Shown: positions 1 to 11,800 of the stretch, one piece after another
Position numbering within the stretch: position 1 is the first letter of the stretch
How the letters are laid out: each line of letters opens with the position of its first letter
Origin: Micractinium sp. NFX-FRZ
Taxonomy: Eukaryota; Chlorophyta; Trebouxiophyceae; Chlorellales; Chlorellaceae
DNA: 50,591 nt
Direction: 5' to 3'
Assembly: GCA_029339195.1 (NCBI GenBank)
Contig: JAPTJF010000452.1
Span: 1 to 50,591, forward strand
Notes under the pieces: model-generated
Told to the model about the DNA's origin: nothing
What the model saw: only the letters and a program-made list of their open reading frames with translations
Databases searched by the model: none
Program-made: the position numbers and the translations under genes

Positions 1-3000
1 GGGGAGGGGGCGGGCGGGGAGGGCGGGCGCGGCGGGGAGGGCGGGCGCGGCGGCGGGGCCGGGCCCGGCGGCATGGGAGGCAAGAAGGGGCGGGTGGACA
101 GCAGCTGGTCCAGCGCACGGTTCACGTTGAGCTGGCCGCCGCTGCGTGTCAGGGCAGGGGGGCGGGGCGGTGGCAGGGTTACGGCCCAGGGCGGTTTGCA
201 AGGTGAGGGCGCAGGGGCAGGGGGTCTGGTGGCGCGTGCGGGCTGATGGGCATGCCTGTGATTCCCCGCGGTGGCACAGGCAAGGCGCAAACAGGAGCAC
301 AGGCACAGGCAATGGCGAGGCATGGGTGGGCACAGGAGCAGGCACACAAGTCCAGTTTCATGGTTGGATCCACTGACCTGCTGACTCTGTCTCGCAGGGT
401 GGAGAAACGATCGACCGAGGCGAGCAGTGCCTGCTTGACTTCCGAGTAAGACGCCGGCTGCCCCCGCTGCTCGGCGGCGGCAAAGAGCATGGCGGCGGCG
501 CCCGCCACCAGCGGGCAGGCGAAGCTGGTGCCTCTGCAGCCAATCAACGGTGCGCGGGTGGGGGCAAGGCCGGCGCGGTGGGCAGGCGGCCGTGCTGGCA
601 GCCCGGCAGCAGAGCTGGGCGCTGGGAGCAGGAGGGCTTGACTGAGCGCTTCATCAAAGCACAACACAGGCACAACACAGCACAGCAAGACAGCCAGACC
701 CAGAGCGCGCCGGCACGGCTTGAGCAGCACGGCGCAGCATGGCCCAGCACAGGACAACACGCAGAGATACACAGCACGGCGCAGCACAGCGCAGCACAGC
801 ACGGCGTGCATCTCACTCTCTGAACACGTATCGTGGCGCGCCGTCGGCGGCCGGCGGCCAAGTGGTGGTGCCGATGGCGTCCCCCGGGGCAGCCAGGTGG
901 ACCACTGCGGCGGTAAAGGGCGCAGAGACGCCTTCTTTACAGTCGTTTCATAAACAATACAACCCAGGCCAGGTGCAGAGGGAGGGGGCTGCCCGGGGGG
1001 ATGTGGCGTCAAGGACCCAGGCACCGGCTGGGGAGTCGCAGGCAGCTGCTACACACCTGTGCACGCCCCGAGCAGCCTGCCCTGCATGCGCGCCCCATAC
1101 ACCGCACCACCTCCAGCACGCTGCCCTTTCCACAGCCACCTGGGTGCACCTGCCCTGCAGACTGGGCTTCCCCGTTTCCCCTGACAGCACAACACAGACC
1201 GTGGAAACAATCAACCCAGGCTGGAGCCACAGGCAGCCTCTCTCACCTGACGGCCCAAAATTGCTGGCCCCCTGGTTGGCCCACAGCTCCACCGTGCTCT
1301 GCTGCTGCTCCGTGGCCGCCACTGCAGGGCAGGGAGGCAAGGGCAGGAGAGGCAAGGGAGACAACAGAAGGGAAGCTGGGTGAGAGGCAACGTGGGAGGA
1401 GGGGCAAATCAGTGGCCGCCACTGCAGGGCAGAGCAGGAGGGCGGGAAGGGAGACAACAGGGGGTTGGGACGCTGGGTGGAGGAGGCATCACAGGAGACG
1501 GAGTGCTGGGCGGGTGCATGGCAGGGGTGCTAGACCTGATCTTCACTTCGCAGCACGCCTGGCCAGGGCAGCGGGCAGGCTGATCAGCTGGGGCAACAAG
1601 GGTTGCCTGTTGGGGGAGCAAGCCGGGAGGAGGGCAGCACACTCCCAATCACCCACTCATCAATTACCCACTCGTCACCAAATTGTCAAACTCCAACATG
1701 AACCCCACACCATGACCCAAAACCCCACACACACCCCAAACCCAATCCCACCTGTCACCACGTTGTCAAACCCCCAATTGCGGTGGGACAGGGCGGCGGG
1801 GAAGAGCCACATGAGGGTGGTGGCGGCGGAATCGTAGTTCACGCCGTCTGCAGGGGCGTGGAAGGGGTGGGATCAGCAAGGGTGAAATTCGCGTACAGAA
1901 TGGGGGGCTGCAGGCGGAGCCGTAGAGCACGCTGCCTTGCGGGAGGGACAGAGGTGGGTGCAAAGAGGGGCAAGCTTCCTTGCTCCCGCAAGAACACTCA
2001 CCATTGCCCGCCGCTGCCACGACGAGCCCGCCCGCGTCCCGTATGCGGCGCGCCATGGCCAGCATGCCGTCGTCGGGCACGCCGTTGGTGCCTGTGGTGC
2101 CCAGGGACATTGAGAACACACGGGCGCCCTCCTGCACAGCACAACAGGCGATGCAATCGAGTCCTCAATCGACTTCTAGCTACGTCGACATCGATCGACA
2201 GCAAGCAGCAGCAGCAGCACCAGCAGAAGCAGCAGCGGTAACATCAGGAGATGAGCTGTGTGCGACTCCCGCGTCCCATTTCAGGGGCAGGCATGCACAC
2301 CTCTGCACACCGGCGGCAGCTTGCGCTGAGGTAGCCGCCCGCCTCAGCGCAGCGCTCTCGTCCCACATTTTTTAAGCCACCCCTCGGGGAGCCCCACGGT
2401 GTGCACCCCAAACCCACCTGCAAGCAGAGCTCTGCGCAGCGGTAGATGGAGCTGAAGTAGCCGCCCGCCTCGGCGGTGTCGTTCCAGATGCGGCACACCA
2501 GCAGGGGCGCCTGCACAGGGGAGCAAGGTGTGGGCCCAAAATGTGCAGATGAGTGTGGTCGGCTCATTGCCTGCCACAAGATAGGGGTATGGTGACCCAG
2601 ACAGATGCGCAGGTGAGTGTGCTCAGCCGAGGGTCGGTCACCGACAAGCAAACGAGCCTCAAATGGCTGGTGCAAGGGGCAGGGGCTCCAGTGCAGGGGG
2701 CGGAAGAGGAGGGCAAGTGAACATGCAGGGATGGGTGGACACAGGGGCAGGCAGGGTGAGGATGTACAGGCAGGGGCGCACACACGGGTGCAAGGAGGGG
2801 AAGGGCGACGCGGGAGCAGGCAGATGGTGACGTGGCAACAGAGCAGGGGCAAGCGGATGCATGAGAGGAGCGGCAGTTGGTGGGTGAGCAGGCTGCTGCT
2901 TGATGACAGGCGGCACGTGATGGCTTGGGCAGGCGGGTGGTGGGGAAGAGGGGGGCAAGCACGGGCGGCTGGACAAGGAGGCAGGCAGGCAGGCAGGCGC

Positions 3001-5124
3001 CCACCTCGTAAGCCAGGCCCGCCACGCCAATAAAGTTGTTGGTCCTGGCTGCCAGCACGCCGGCCACAGAGGTGCCGTGTGCAGGGAGCCGCCTGCACAG
3101 GAGGTGTCGGAATCGCGAGGGGCGCTCGGGGAACGCCTGCCGAGCGCGCCAGTGCATGCCAGGCAAGCAGCGGCTCAATGCTGCTGCTGCTGCTGCTGCT
3201 GCCCAACACCAGGCTTTGCTGGAAGGCTGCTTCCTGCAACCACGCCGTGGCTGAGCAGGCGGGAGCACCGGCGGCCGCCAGTCAGACGCCTTGCCACGTG
3301 GCGGAGGCCCCTACGCCCGAGTCCTCTCACCCGCCCTGCTCTCATCCACCGCCTGCCCCCTGCCCTGCTCCCCAGCCATCCTTTGAGCGCCTCCCCTACC
3401 CCCTACCAACCTGTCTCTGTAGTCGCCAAACGAGGGGTCCGCAGGCTGCGGGAAACCCACAAGCGTGGTTGCATTGATGAGGCAGCCAGGCTCGCCGGCG
3501 CAGGTGACAATGGGGACGGCATTCCACCCCTTGAGGGCTGCAGGCAGGGGGCAGGCAGGCAGGTGAGAGCTGAGAGGGCAGCAGGGCAGGGCAGCGCCCC
3601 CCTCCAACCCGCCGGGAAAGAGCGTAGGAGTGTGCTGGGAGGTGGTGAGCGTAGCAGAGCAGCGTAACACACACAGCGACGGCAGCACCGTGGCGGCACA
3701 GGCAGCAGCGGCAGCATCAGGGCGGTGGCCGCAGTGGCAGCGGCACAGCGGCGGCAGCAGCCCATGGCGTATCTCCCTCGGCAGCCGGCAGCGCCCGTAA
3801 GCAAACACAGTGCAGCGCGCCCTCACGTGTGGGCAGGTCAGGGTGGTCTGTCGCCATGCCTGTGTCGATGACGCACACCTTGGCCTGAAAAGAGGGGTGG
3901 GGGCGGGGTGCATGTAAGCAACGTGCGAGCGAGCAGAGTGGTGGAGGCAGGGTATGGCAACAAACAGGCCACAGGCGGGCAAAGCGGGGAAGTGGCATCA
4001 AGTGACCAACCAGCAACCGGCAATTGCCCCAATCCGCCACCCCAGAGCAGGCCGGGAGCTAACACCCACAGCCAAGCAGTGCCAGGCAAGCATGCAGGGC
4101 GCTGCCCAGCACACGGCTCACCCCCACGCCGCCCGTGCGCGCCCAGGCCTGCGGTGCCTTGATGGCGGGGAGGTGCCACTGCCGAGGGTAGAACAGGTCA
4201 TTGGGGATGAAGGGTGCACCACCCTCATCCTGCGCCAGCCGGCGGTGCCCCTGCTGCAGGCGCTGCCGCCGCTGCTGCTGCTGGGCGGCCGACAGCTGCT
4301 CGCCGTCGCTGCTGCCCAAGTCTCCTTCTCCTCCTCCTGCCGCTTCCCCTGTTGCCCTTGCTGCTGCCCCTGCTGCTGCTGTGTCCTCTGGCAGGTGCCA
4401 CCGGTAGTCGGGCACAGCCCAGGCCACCTCTGCATTGCAGGGCAGGGCAACGTGGAGAGAGAGAGAGGCCAGTGGGGTAGCGGCGGCATGGGGGCAGCTG
4501 TGTGCAGCTGCAACGCGTGTTCCTGGCCTCTTGCTCGGCGAGAGGAGCATGCTTGATCCAAAAAGCAGCAGGTAGTGTCCAGGTTCCAGGCAAGGGGCAA
4601 GAGTGCAGCGGGGCCAGGCAAGAGTGCGGGGCAGGTTGCAGGGTGCATGAAGGACGGGAGGCTGTGTGCTTTACAAACACAAGAGGCAGGCACCCCCGGC
4701 AGCACCCACCTGGCAGCTCCTGCAGTTGTGCCACTTTATCTGTCACGCTGCTGCCATCGAGAATTGCGTACACCCCGGGCCCAGTAGTGCCGCCCCCGCC
4801 GCTGTTGGATGCCAGCAACCGGCGGGCGGTGCTGCCGCCAACACTGCCGCTCGCCACGGGTGCACCCAGCGCCTGCCGCAACGCCACGCCATGCTGGCTG
4901 GCAGACAGCTTGATGGCACCCCCGCTGCTGACTGCCGCCACTCCGGCTGTGGGCTGCGGGCGGAGCTGCACAACCACAACACCTGGTGCAAACTCGCGAG
5001 CGGGCGGTGGCGGAGGCGGCGGGGAAGCCGACGCTGGCGTCACAGAGGACCCCACCAGCAGCGCCAGCAGCAAGGCTGCCGCCGCGCCGCTGCCGTGGCA
5101 ACAAGCTGCCCGCCGAAGGAGCAT
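1..5124 (-). CDS. Secreted subtilisin-like serine protease (S8 family), 3' end beyond window
   Basis: Secreted S8 endopeptidase. Twelve exons join in frame: 5124-4710, 4429-4122, 3884-3827, 3537-3411, 3092-3005, 2510-2418, 2131-2002, 1847-1752, 1321-1247, 904-817, 533-378, 141 to the left edge; 591 residues are visible. The start gives a clear signal peptide (MLLRRAACC... hydrophobic to about residue 33). A propeptide-like region follows, with a Gln-rich insert and the usual 'W-L-P-I-K-A-P-Q-A-W' lead-in to the catalytic domain. Catalytic residues are Asp248 in VCVIDTGM, His308 in HGTSVAG, Asn406 of the oxyanion hole in AAAGN, and Ser496 in GTSFACPLVAG. Beyond the domain the protein enters a Pro/Arg/Ser-rich stretch (PPPRPPSPP type) like the linkers of algal wall-associated proteins, and leaves the window. 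All introns are GT-AG with matching phases. The C-terminal domain and substrate are unknown. Confidence 0.93.
656..815. repeat. Degenerate CACAGCA/AGC-rich simple repeat in protease intron 10
   Basis: A run of degenerate CACAGCA-type units fills most of the intron between protease exons 10 and 11. The same kind of repeat recurs at 20581-20635 in the UBE4 gene. It generates long shadow frames on both strands but no plausible protein. Confidence 0.8.
1413..1433 (-). repeat. Echo of the protease exon 9 splice acceptor
   Basis: The 21-bp string around the real acceptor of exon 9 (1312-1332, on the minus strand CTGCCCTGCAG followed by the first exon bases) is repeated about 100 bp upstream in the same intron. 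The copy is followed by similar flanking sequence, consistent with a tandem duplication across the intron-exon junction. Confidence 0.75.
2300..2347 (-). repeat. Echo of protease exon 6 in the following intron
   Basis: On the minus strand this stretch translates as AEAGGYLSASCRRCAE. It closely repeats AEAGGYFSSIYRCAE, encoded by exon 6 (2510-2418). It sits in the downstream intron about 120 bp away and is not needed for the reading frame. Confidence 0.75.
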
Positions 5125-5879
5125 GCTGCCGACACCACGGCTGCTCCGGCAGCGGTGAGGCTGCGGGCGCTGCGGCGCCCCCGCGGGCGGGGCCTCACGC
5201 GCACCGGCGCAAATACTTTAGGCTGGCCGCAGCCCCCATGTACGCTGCAGAGAGAGGCAGTTGTTGCTGCAGGCCAGCACGTGGTGCGGTGCGGCCAAGA
5301 GGCACACTCGTTCCTTGCCAGTCCGTGCGCGAAAGAATCAAGCAAAATAAGCTGACAGTTTGTGATTCTGGTTCCCGAGCACGCTGGGTGCCCGCTTGCC
5401 CATTCCGGCAGGAACAGCCAGCTGGCAAGGTGGGCGCATGGTGGGCACCGTACCGCGCCTCATGATTCCCCAAGGCTGTTCCGCCAAGGCACCCCTGCAT
5501 GCATTACTAGACAGCCAACGAGCCCCCATCCAGGCATGGGGGTGCACGTGTGCGAGGCAGTGCATGGCAGGTGCTGTGGACACAAGGATGTCGCACCCTC
5601 TCCAGCCCCGCTCTGGGTGGGATGCCTTCAAGCCTGCTGTGATGCCATTTTGCAACATAAAGTAGGATGCCAACAAACTATAAATTCAATAATAGTGTGG
5701 CACTGATACTATATCAGAGATGTAGCACGGTGGCACCAGAATGTGGGCCCAAGCAGAACCAGAGATGTAAACAAAGTATAGTAATTGTGAAGTGTTTTAA
5801 ACATTTCAAACAGGGCTACATTTAACCGGTAACAGATGCGCTTGCGTGCATGGAAGAAGCTTGGTTTGTAAAACTGGGC
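5125..5879. other. Spacer: protease promoter region and 3' flank of the receptor-kinase gene
   Basis: No gene is supported here. The part next to the protease start is GC-rich. From about 5640 to 5830 the sequence turns conspicuously AT-rich (runs such as TATAAATTCAATAA), the likely 3' UTR and termination zone of the kinase gene. I found no TGTAA on the minus strand within it. Confidence 0.6.
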
Positions 5880-8800
5880 TCACCCCTCTTCAGCCTGCTG
5901 CAGCCGCCGCAGCGCCTCCGCTGCGGTAGGCCTGCGGGCGGGGTTGGGCTGCAGGCACCCCTGCACCAAATCCAGCACTGCCTGCGGTTGGGGTACGTGG
6001 GCAGGGCAAGGAACGGCGCAAGGCGGCAAGGCACGACGGCTTTACGAAACATGGCGCATCTTGTCAGAAAAGAGTTGCACAGGAGCAGGTTTACATGCTG
6101 CCACCTAGCCATCCAGTGAAGCCTCCGCCCCAGTCCTTCCAGACATATGCCTCCGCCCTGCAGCGCCCCTCCCATCCAACCCGCCCACCCACCTGCGGAC
6201 ACTCTTGTGGTGCGCGCGGCAGGCGCCAGCGGAAACGGCGCATGCTGGGCGGCTGCGTGGTCAGCTCGATGAGCAGCACCCCGAAGGAGTACATGTCCGC
6301 TGCGAGGGTGCAGCGCTGCCCCATCAGCTGCTCGGGGGCTGCGATGGGTGGAGGGGTGGAGGGGTGAGGGGTGGAGGGGTGGGAGGGCGAGTTGAAGGGG
6401 GCGTTGCTGGGGGGCGAGGTGAGCGGGTGGGCAGGCAACTGGATGCAACCTGCTTCTGAGCAGGGCGGCAGGCAGGCGGCGAGCAAAATGAGCAGATGGG
6501 CAGGCTACCGGAGGCAAGCTGCTTCTGAGCATGGCGTCAGGCGACCTCGCGAGTGGCCCAGCCTGCCAGCCAGCCAACCAGCCTAACTGCTAGCCAGCCC
6601 ACCTGCCCTGCCAGCCATGCACCTCACCTGCATAGCAGCTGGTCATGCCCGGGGCAGTGGCTGCCCCCGCCCCCACCACCCGTGCCAGCCCCAGGTCGCA
6701 CAGGCTTGCCCGGAGGTCGGCTGCCAGCAGCACGTTGCTGCAGGCAGGGAGAGTGGTAGGCAGTTGTTTGCACAACCAAGTTGTTTGCACAACCAACCAC
6801 CGATGTTAAGCTCAGGTCGTGCAGGAGCGCCCCAAGGTGTTGCTGCACAATGACAACTCGCTTTGCAGCCCCCGGTGCATCACATCACCCTGCCATTGCT
6901 GTAGTTTTGCGAGGGAGCAACCCATCGCTGTGGTTTGTATAATGACGACAGAACAACCCATTTGCTGTGGTTTATATCACGATGACCACAGAATTCACCT
7001 GCTCTTCAGGTCGCTGTGCAGCACGCCTTGCTGGTGCAGGAAGGCAAGCGCTTCGGCCACGTCAGCCGCCACCTGGCGCCCCCTGCAGAACGCGAAAACG
7101 GAAGCCACAGCGGGCGGGGCAGGTCAAGGCATGGAAGAAGGAAAAGAGCTTTGGTCGCGTCGGCCGTCACGTGGCACCCCCGGCACTCGTATCTTGCAGT
7201 GGGGCACAGCAGCCGGTTAGCGCAGTGCTGGCGGGCACGAGTTTCAGAGGCAGAGCGGACAGCAACCGCGCACACTGCGGGCAGAGGTTGACGCACAATA
7301 CTGGGGCACCTTGCTGCTCATGCCCACAAAGCTGCCACAGCGCATGCCTCTAAGCCAAGTGCTCTTTGCCGTTCCTCACACCCACACACAATATGGGCTC
7401 CCAGAGCATGCCCTCAAGCCAAGTGTGCCGCCTCGCCTCCCGCCTCACCCCGCCTCCCAGCGCAGCCGGTGCCTGGTCCCCTCCTCCCGCAGGGCCGCCT
7501 CCAGGCTGCCCCCCTCCATGTAGTGCATGGCCAGCAGCAGCAGCTCGCCCTGCGCATGGATCAGAAGGTAGTGTGTGCAGAAACACGGGCTTCCCGATAT
7601 CAGCGCTGTGCACATGTTTTCTACTTGTAATACAAAGGCGTACCCGCCGGCTTTGCCCCACCCCACCCAGGCACGTGAGACACACCAGTGTGCCCCCCTT
7701 GGCGCACCCAAGCTCACTGCCCCACCAGCCAAGCCCACCTGCATTGACACATTGTGATCAACACATTGTGGTGTTGATCACATGGATTTTATCACATGGA
7801 TTTTATCACATGGATCAACACCAGCTCTGCCCCACACTGCCCAGGCACGCCCAGCATGCACAACGTGTGCGTGCTCGCCGCCCTGCCACCCGCCGGGGCC
7901 CACCTGCAATGCCACGGCGTACAGCGGCACAATGCGCGCGTGCGTACAGCGGCGCAGCAGAGCCGCCTCTCGCCACAGGGTGCCCGAGTGTACACCTGCG
8001 CCCGCCCGTAGCTCACACACCTGCAGGCCAACGCGGGCGGGCGGTCTGGGTGATAATGCATTGCACATGACGCACAACGCGGGCAGGCGGTCTGGGTGAT
8101 CATGCATTGCACATGACGCACACCGTGAGCAAGCATCAGTACCATCGGCACTAACCACGTGTGTGAGGGGGCCAACCAAGTTTAGGGTTGCCAACGCAGG
8201 GAGCGGCAGCGGCAGCCGAGTGTTTGTGCCAGCTGGCACTCTGCCCGCCTTGACCGCCACCCCAGTGCCATACAGTTGCTGTTGACTCACAAACCATCAG
8301 TACACTGCTCCTACCTCACCAAACCACCACCTCACGCAACCTTCACACAAGTTTTGCCTGCAATGCCACATCGATGCCCTGCAGCCGCCCAAGCCCCATT
8401 AGCGTGCTTCCCCTGCCCACGCTTACAAACCAGCACCCAACCCTGCCACGCCCCCACTTTCTCCGCCACCTCAATGCCTGCACCCGCCCCTGTCCCATCA
8501 CTACCCTGCGGGTGTAATCAAGCCAGCACCCAACCCTGCCACGCCCATCCCCACCTTGACCGCCACCTCGATGCCCTGCAGCCTGCCCATGAGCACCATG
8601 CTCTGAGACCCCTCCCCCAGCACCAAGGGGCTGCCCCTCCCATCCATCGTGATCTGCATGAAAGGGGCAGCCCGGGGCGGGCGGTGTTGTTGGAGAGGCA
8701 GGCGAGCAGGCAGGCAGGCGGGGCGGGGCGGGGCGGGGCGGGGCGGGGTGCCCTGCCGGTGTTGCGCCCCCTTCCACCCCCCGCTTCCCCGCTGCGCAAG

Positions 8801-11800
8801 CCAGAGCAACGCAGTTTGGAACGACAGCAGGCAGGCAAGTGTCCCCCGAGCTATAGCTCACCACAAGCTCTTCAGGTAGCACCCGAAGGGAGTGGGCGCG
8901 GTCGGCCCACGGTGCGAGGCCCGTGCTGCCGCTGCTGCTGCCGCCGCCGCCGCCGCCGCTGAGGCCGCAGAGGGCGCCGCTGCCGCTGCCGCCGTGCTGG
9001 AAGCTGCCCACGGGTTGCTTCGCCTGGTGGCTGACGGGACCAAGCAGCGGGCTGCCCTCTGAGCGAGCCAGCACAGCCTGCCTCCCCGTCTCCCACTCAT
9101 GCCCTGCTCCTGCTCCTGCTCCTGCTCCTGCGTCTGCCCCTGCTGCCGCTGCGCCACCTCCCGCCCCCCCCTGCCTCAGCTGATGAGCCAATGAGTTTGG
9201 CAGCGTCTGCAGAGGCACCACCAGCACGCTGCTCTCTGTGCCCATGCTGGCCCGCAGCATGGAAGCCAGCCGGGTCCCCCTGCAGGCGGGGCCAAGGGCA
9301 AATGCTGCCCCACTGCCCGATCTGCTGCCGCTGCCGCCGCTGCCGCCGCGCACGAGCAGGGCTTCGCCGTCCTCGGCCTGCTGCATCAGCCCTGCAGCCG
9401 CTGCCACCGATGCCAGGCGCTGCCTGCGCCGCAGCAGCAGCCCCACAGACAGCGCTGCCGCCGTCGCTGTCAGCAGCAGCAGCACGGGCGCAAGGACGTG
9501 AGCGGCCGCCGATGGCTGCCCACCGGGCAGCGCCCACACAGTGCCAGCCGAGCGCTGCCTGGTCCATGGTTCCCCTGATTTCCCGTTGTAAGGCAGCCCA
9601 GATTCGGCTCCGCCCATGTCGTAGTGCAGGCGGCTGCCGTTGGGGCACAGGGGCAGGCGGGCATCAACTGCGGTACCTTTTAGACCCCTGCAGTGACGGG
9701 GAAGAATGTTAGGAGGGAGGGTGGGCAGGGGGAGGCCAATGTGGGCTTACGCCAAGTTGGGCAGCAGGCAGTGCGCTTTGGGGGCAAAGCACAGCAGGCG
9801 GGGCAGCCAGGGGGGCAGGAGAGGCTACAACAGACGAGAAAAGGGGCAGCGGCGCAAGGCTGGCGGCATGCTTCCGGCATCACCCGCAGCCGCCGCAGGC
9901 TGAACAGGCAGGCAGGCTGCACCCACAGCTGCTGCAGGCTGAGCAAGCAGCGGGCTGCACCTGCAGCTGCTGCAGGCTGAGCATGCAGCGGCACAGCTGC
10001 TGCAGGCTGAGCATGCAGCGGCACAGCTGCTGCAGGCTGGCCTCGCAACAAGCAGGCAGGCCACATCTACAGCTGCTGCAGGCTGAACAGGCAGGCAGGC
10101 CGCACCCACAGCTGCTGCAGGCTGGCCTCGCAACAAGCAGGCAGGCCTCGCTCACTCACAGCTGCTGCAAGCTAGCGGGACCGGTGGCTGGGTTGCACCA
10201 GCTGGCAGGGATGCTGCCGCTGACTCCGGTGCCAGACAGCAGCCTGCACGCAAAGCATCACGCCAGGAGGGGGCAGGGCGCGGGGCTCTGCAGAGTGTTG
10301 AAGTGCTACAAGGAGGCTGACGAGGGGTGGCTGGGTGGTTGCGTGCATGTGCAAATCTGACTGGGCTGGGTAGGCCCGCGCCACTCAACCCCGCAGCTCT
10401 TCATGGCAGGGCAGCTCCCGGCAGGGCAAAGCATGGCAGGGAAGATCTCCCAGCAGGCACAGCATGCCCAGGTGAGCTCTGCCAGCAGGAATAGCATGGC
10501 AGGGCAGCTCATGCACTCACAGCGTCTTGAGTGCGGGCCATGGGAGGCTGGCGGGCAGGGTGCCAGTGAGGCGGCTGTTCTGCTCTAGACGGAGGAACTC
10601 CAGGTGTTGCATTCCGCCCGGCTGGGTCCAGGCGGGTGGGAGGGCGGGCCCTTCTAGTCCTGGATTGCCCCACATGGTGAGGTGCACGACCTGCATTCAG
10701 GGCAGCAGGAAAGGGCACAAACGCAGCGGTGAGTGTTGCCGGAGGATGGGTGGGAGGCGAGCGGGCACTGGGGCCCCGCCGGCGGCGAACCCGTGCAATG
10801 CTGCCCCGCACGACAGAGTCGCTCGAATGCGGTTGTGGCAGTGTAGGGGTGGGCTGCCAGGCGGGGAGGTCGTTGGGGCATGCAGGCGCTGCCGTGAAGG
10901 CGGCAGTGGAGGGGTTGGCGGTGCAGGGGTTGGCGGTGCAGGGGTTGGCGGTGCCGTGCAGGTGGGTCCGATGCCAGCCTCAAGGGAATCCACTGGCCAT
11001 TCCCACCCACCCACCTTGGAGGTGCCCCACTCTGGCGGCAGAGGGCCCGAAAACCCATTATCATTGACCTGCAGGTGCAGCAGTGAGGGTCACGTGACGT
11101 CGGGAGGGCAAGCTGCGCACTGTTGGCACGCAGCCTCTGCTGAGCCAGGTGCTTGTAGGCAGGCAGTCGTTTCGGCAGGCGGGCAGGAAGGCAAGCAGGC
11201 AGGCGTGCGGGCGGGCGGAGGGGCGGGCAGGCGGGCAGGCAGTGGCAAGGGTAGGTAGGCGGGCGAGGGCAGGGAGGGCGCTGGTGCGGGGACGGGCTGA
11301 TGCTGGTGCTGAGTCACGCTGCAAGGACGGTTAGAGTGGTTTGGCAGGCGGCGGCAGCGTGCTCACTTACCAGCAGATGTGTCAGACGTGGGTGGGCGGC
11401 AAACAGCTGTGAAGGGAGGGTGCCATTCAGCGCGTTCTTGCCGACATCCCTGCATCACACTCGCAGCGGGGGAGCATGCACACAGCATTGCTTCATGATT
11501 CCACACAAACAGTCACCCATGAAACCCTTGCTTGCAACTTGAGCTAAGGAAAGGAAAAGAAAGCGAACTTGCACGCAACCGCCCACACTTTGGATCAACA
11601 ACCGCCGCGCCGAGAGCGGCGAGAGGGCAACAGCGGCAACAGCGACCCACGCCATCCAGCGGGCGGCACCTCAGCGAAGCGCCCCTTGAACTACCGACCC
11701 ACTCACAGGCGCGTCAGCGAGGGCAGCCCGCCCTGCGCCCAGGCCGTCGGCAGTGGCCCTTCCAGCCCCAGGGCGGTCAGCGAGAGCTCTTCGAGAGTGG

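Noticed and set aside
2244..3239. 331-residue minus-strand open frame
   Set aside because: It runs through protease exons 5-6 and their introns. Only the exon parts are protein-like, and the rest is an intron plus the exon 6 echo.
9888..10175. Repeat array considered as CRISPR-like
   Set aside because: Units are contiguous and overlapping in sequence, have no unique spacers, and lie in a eukaryotic intron.
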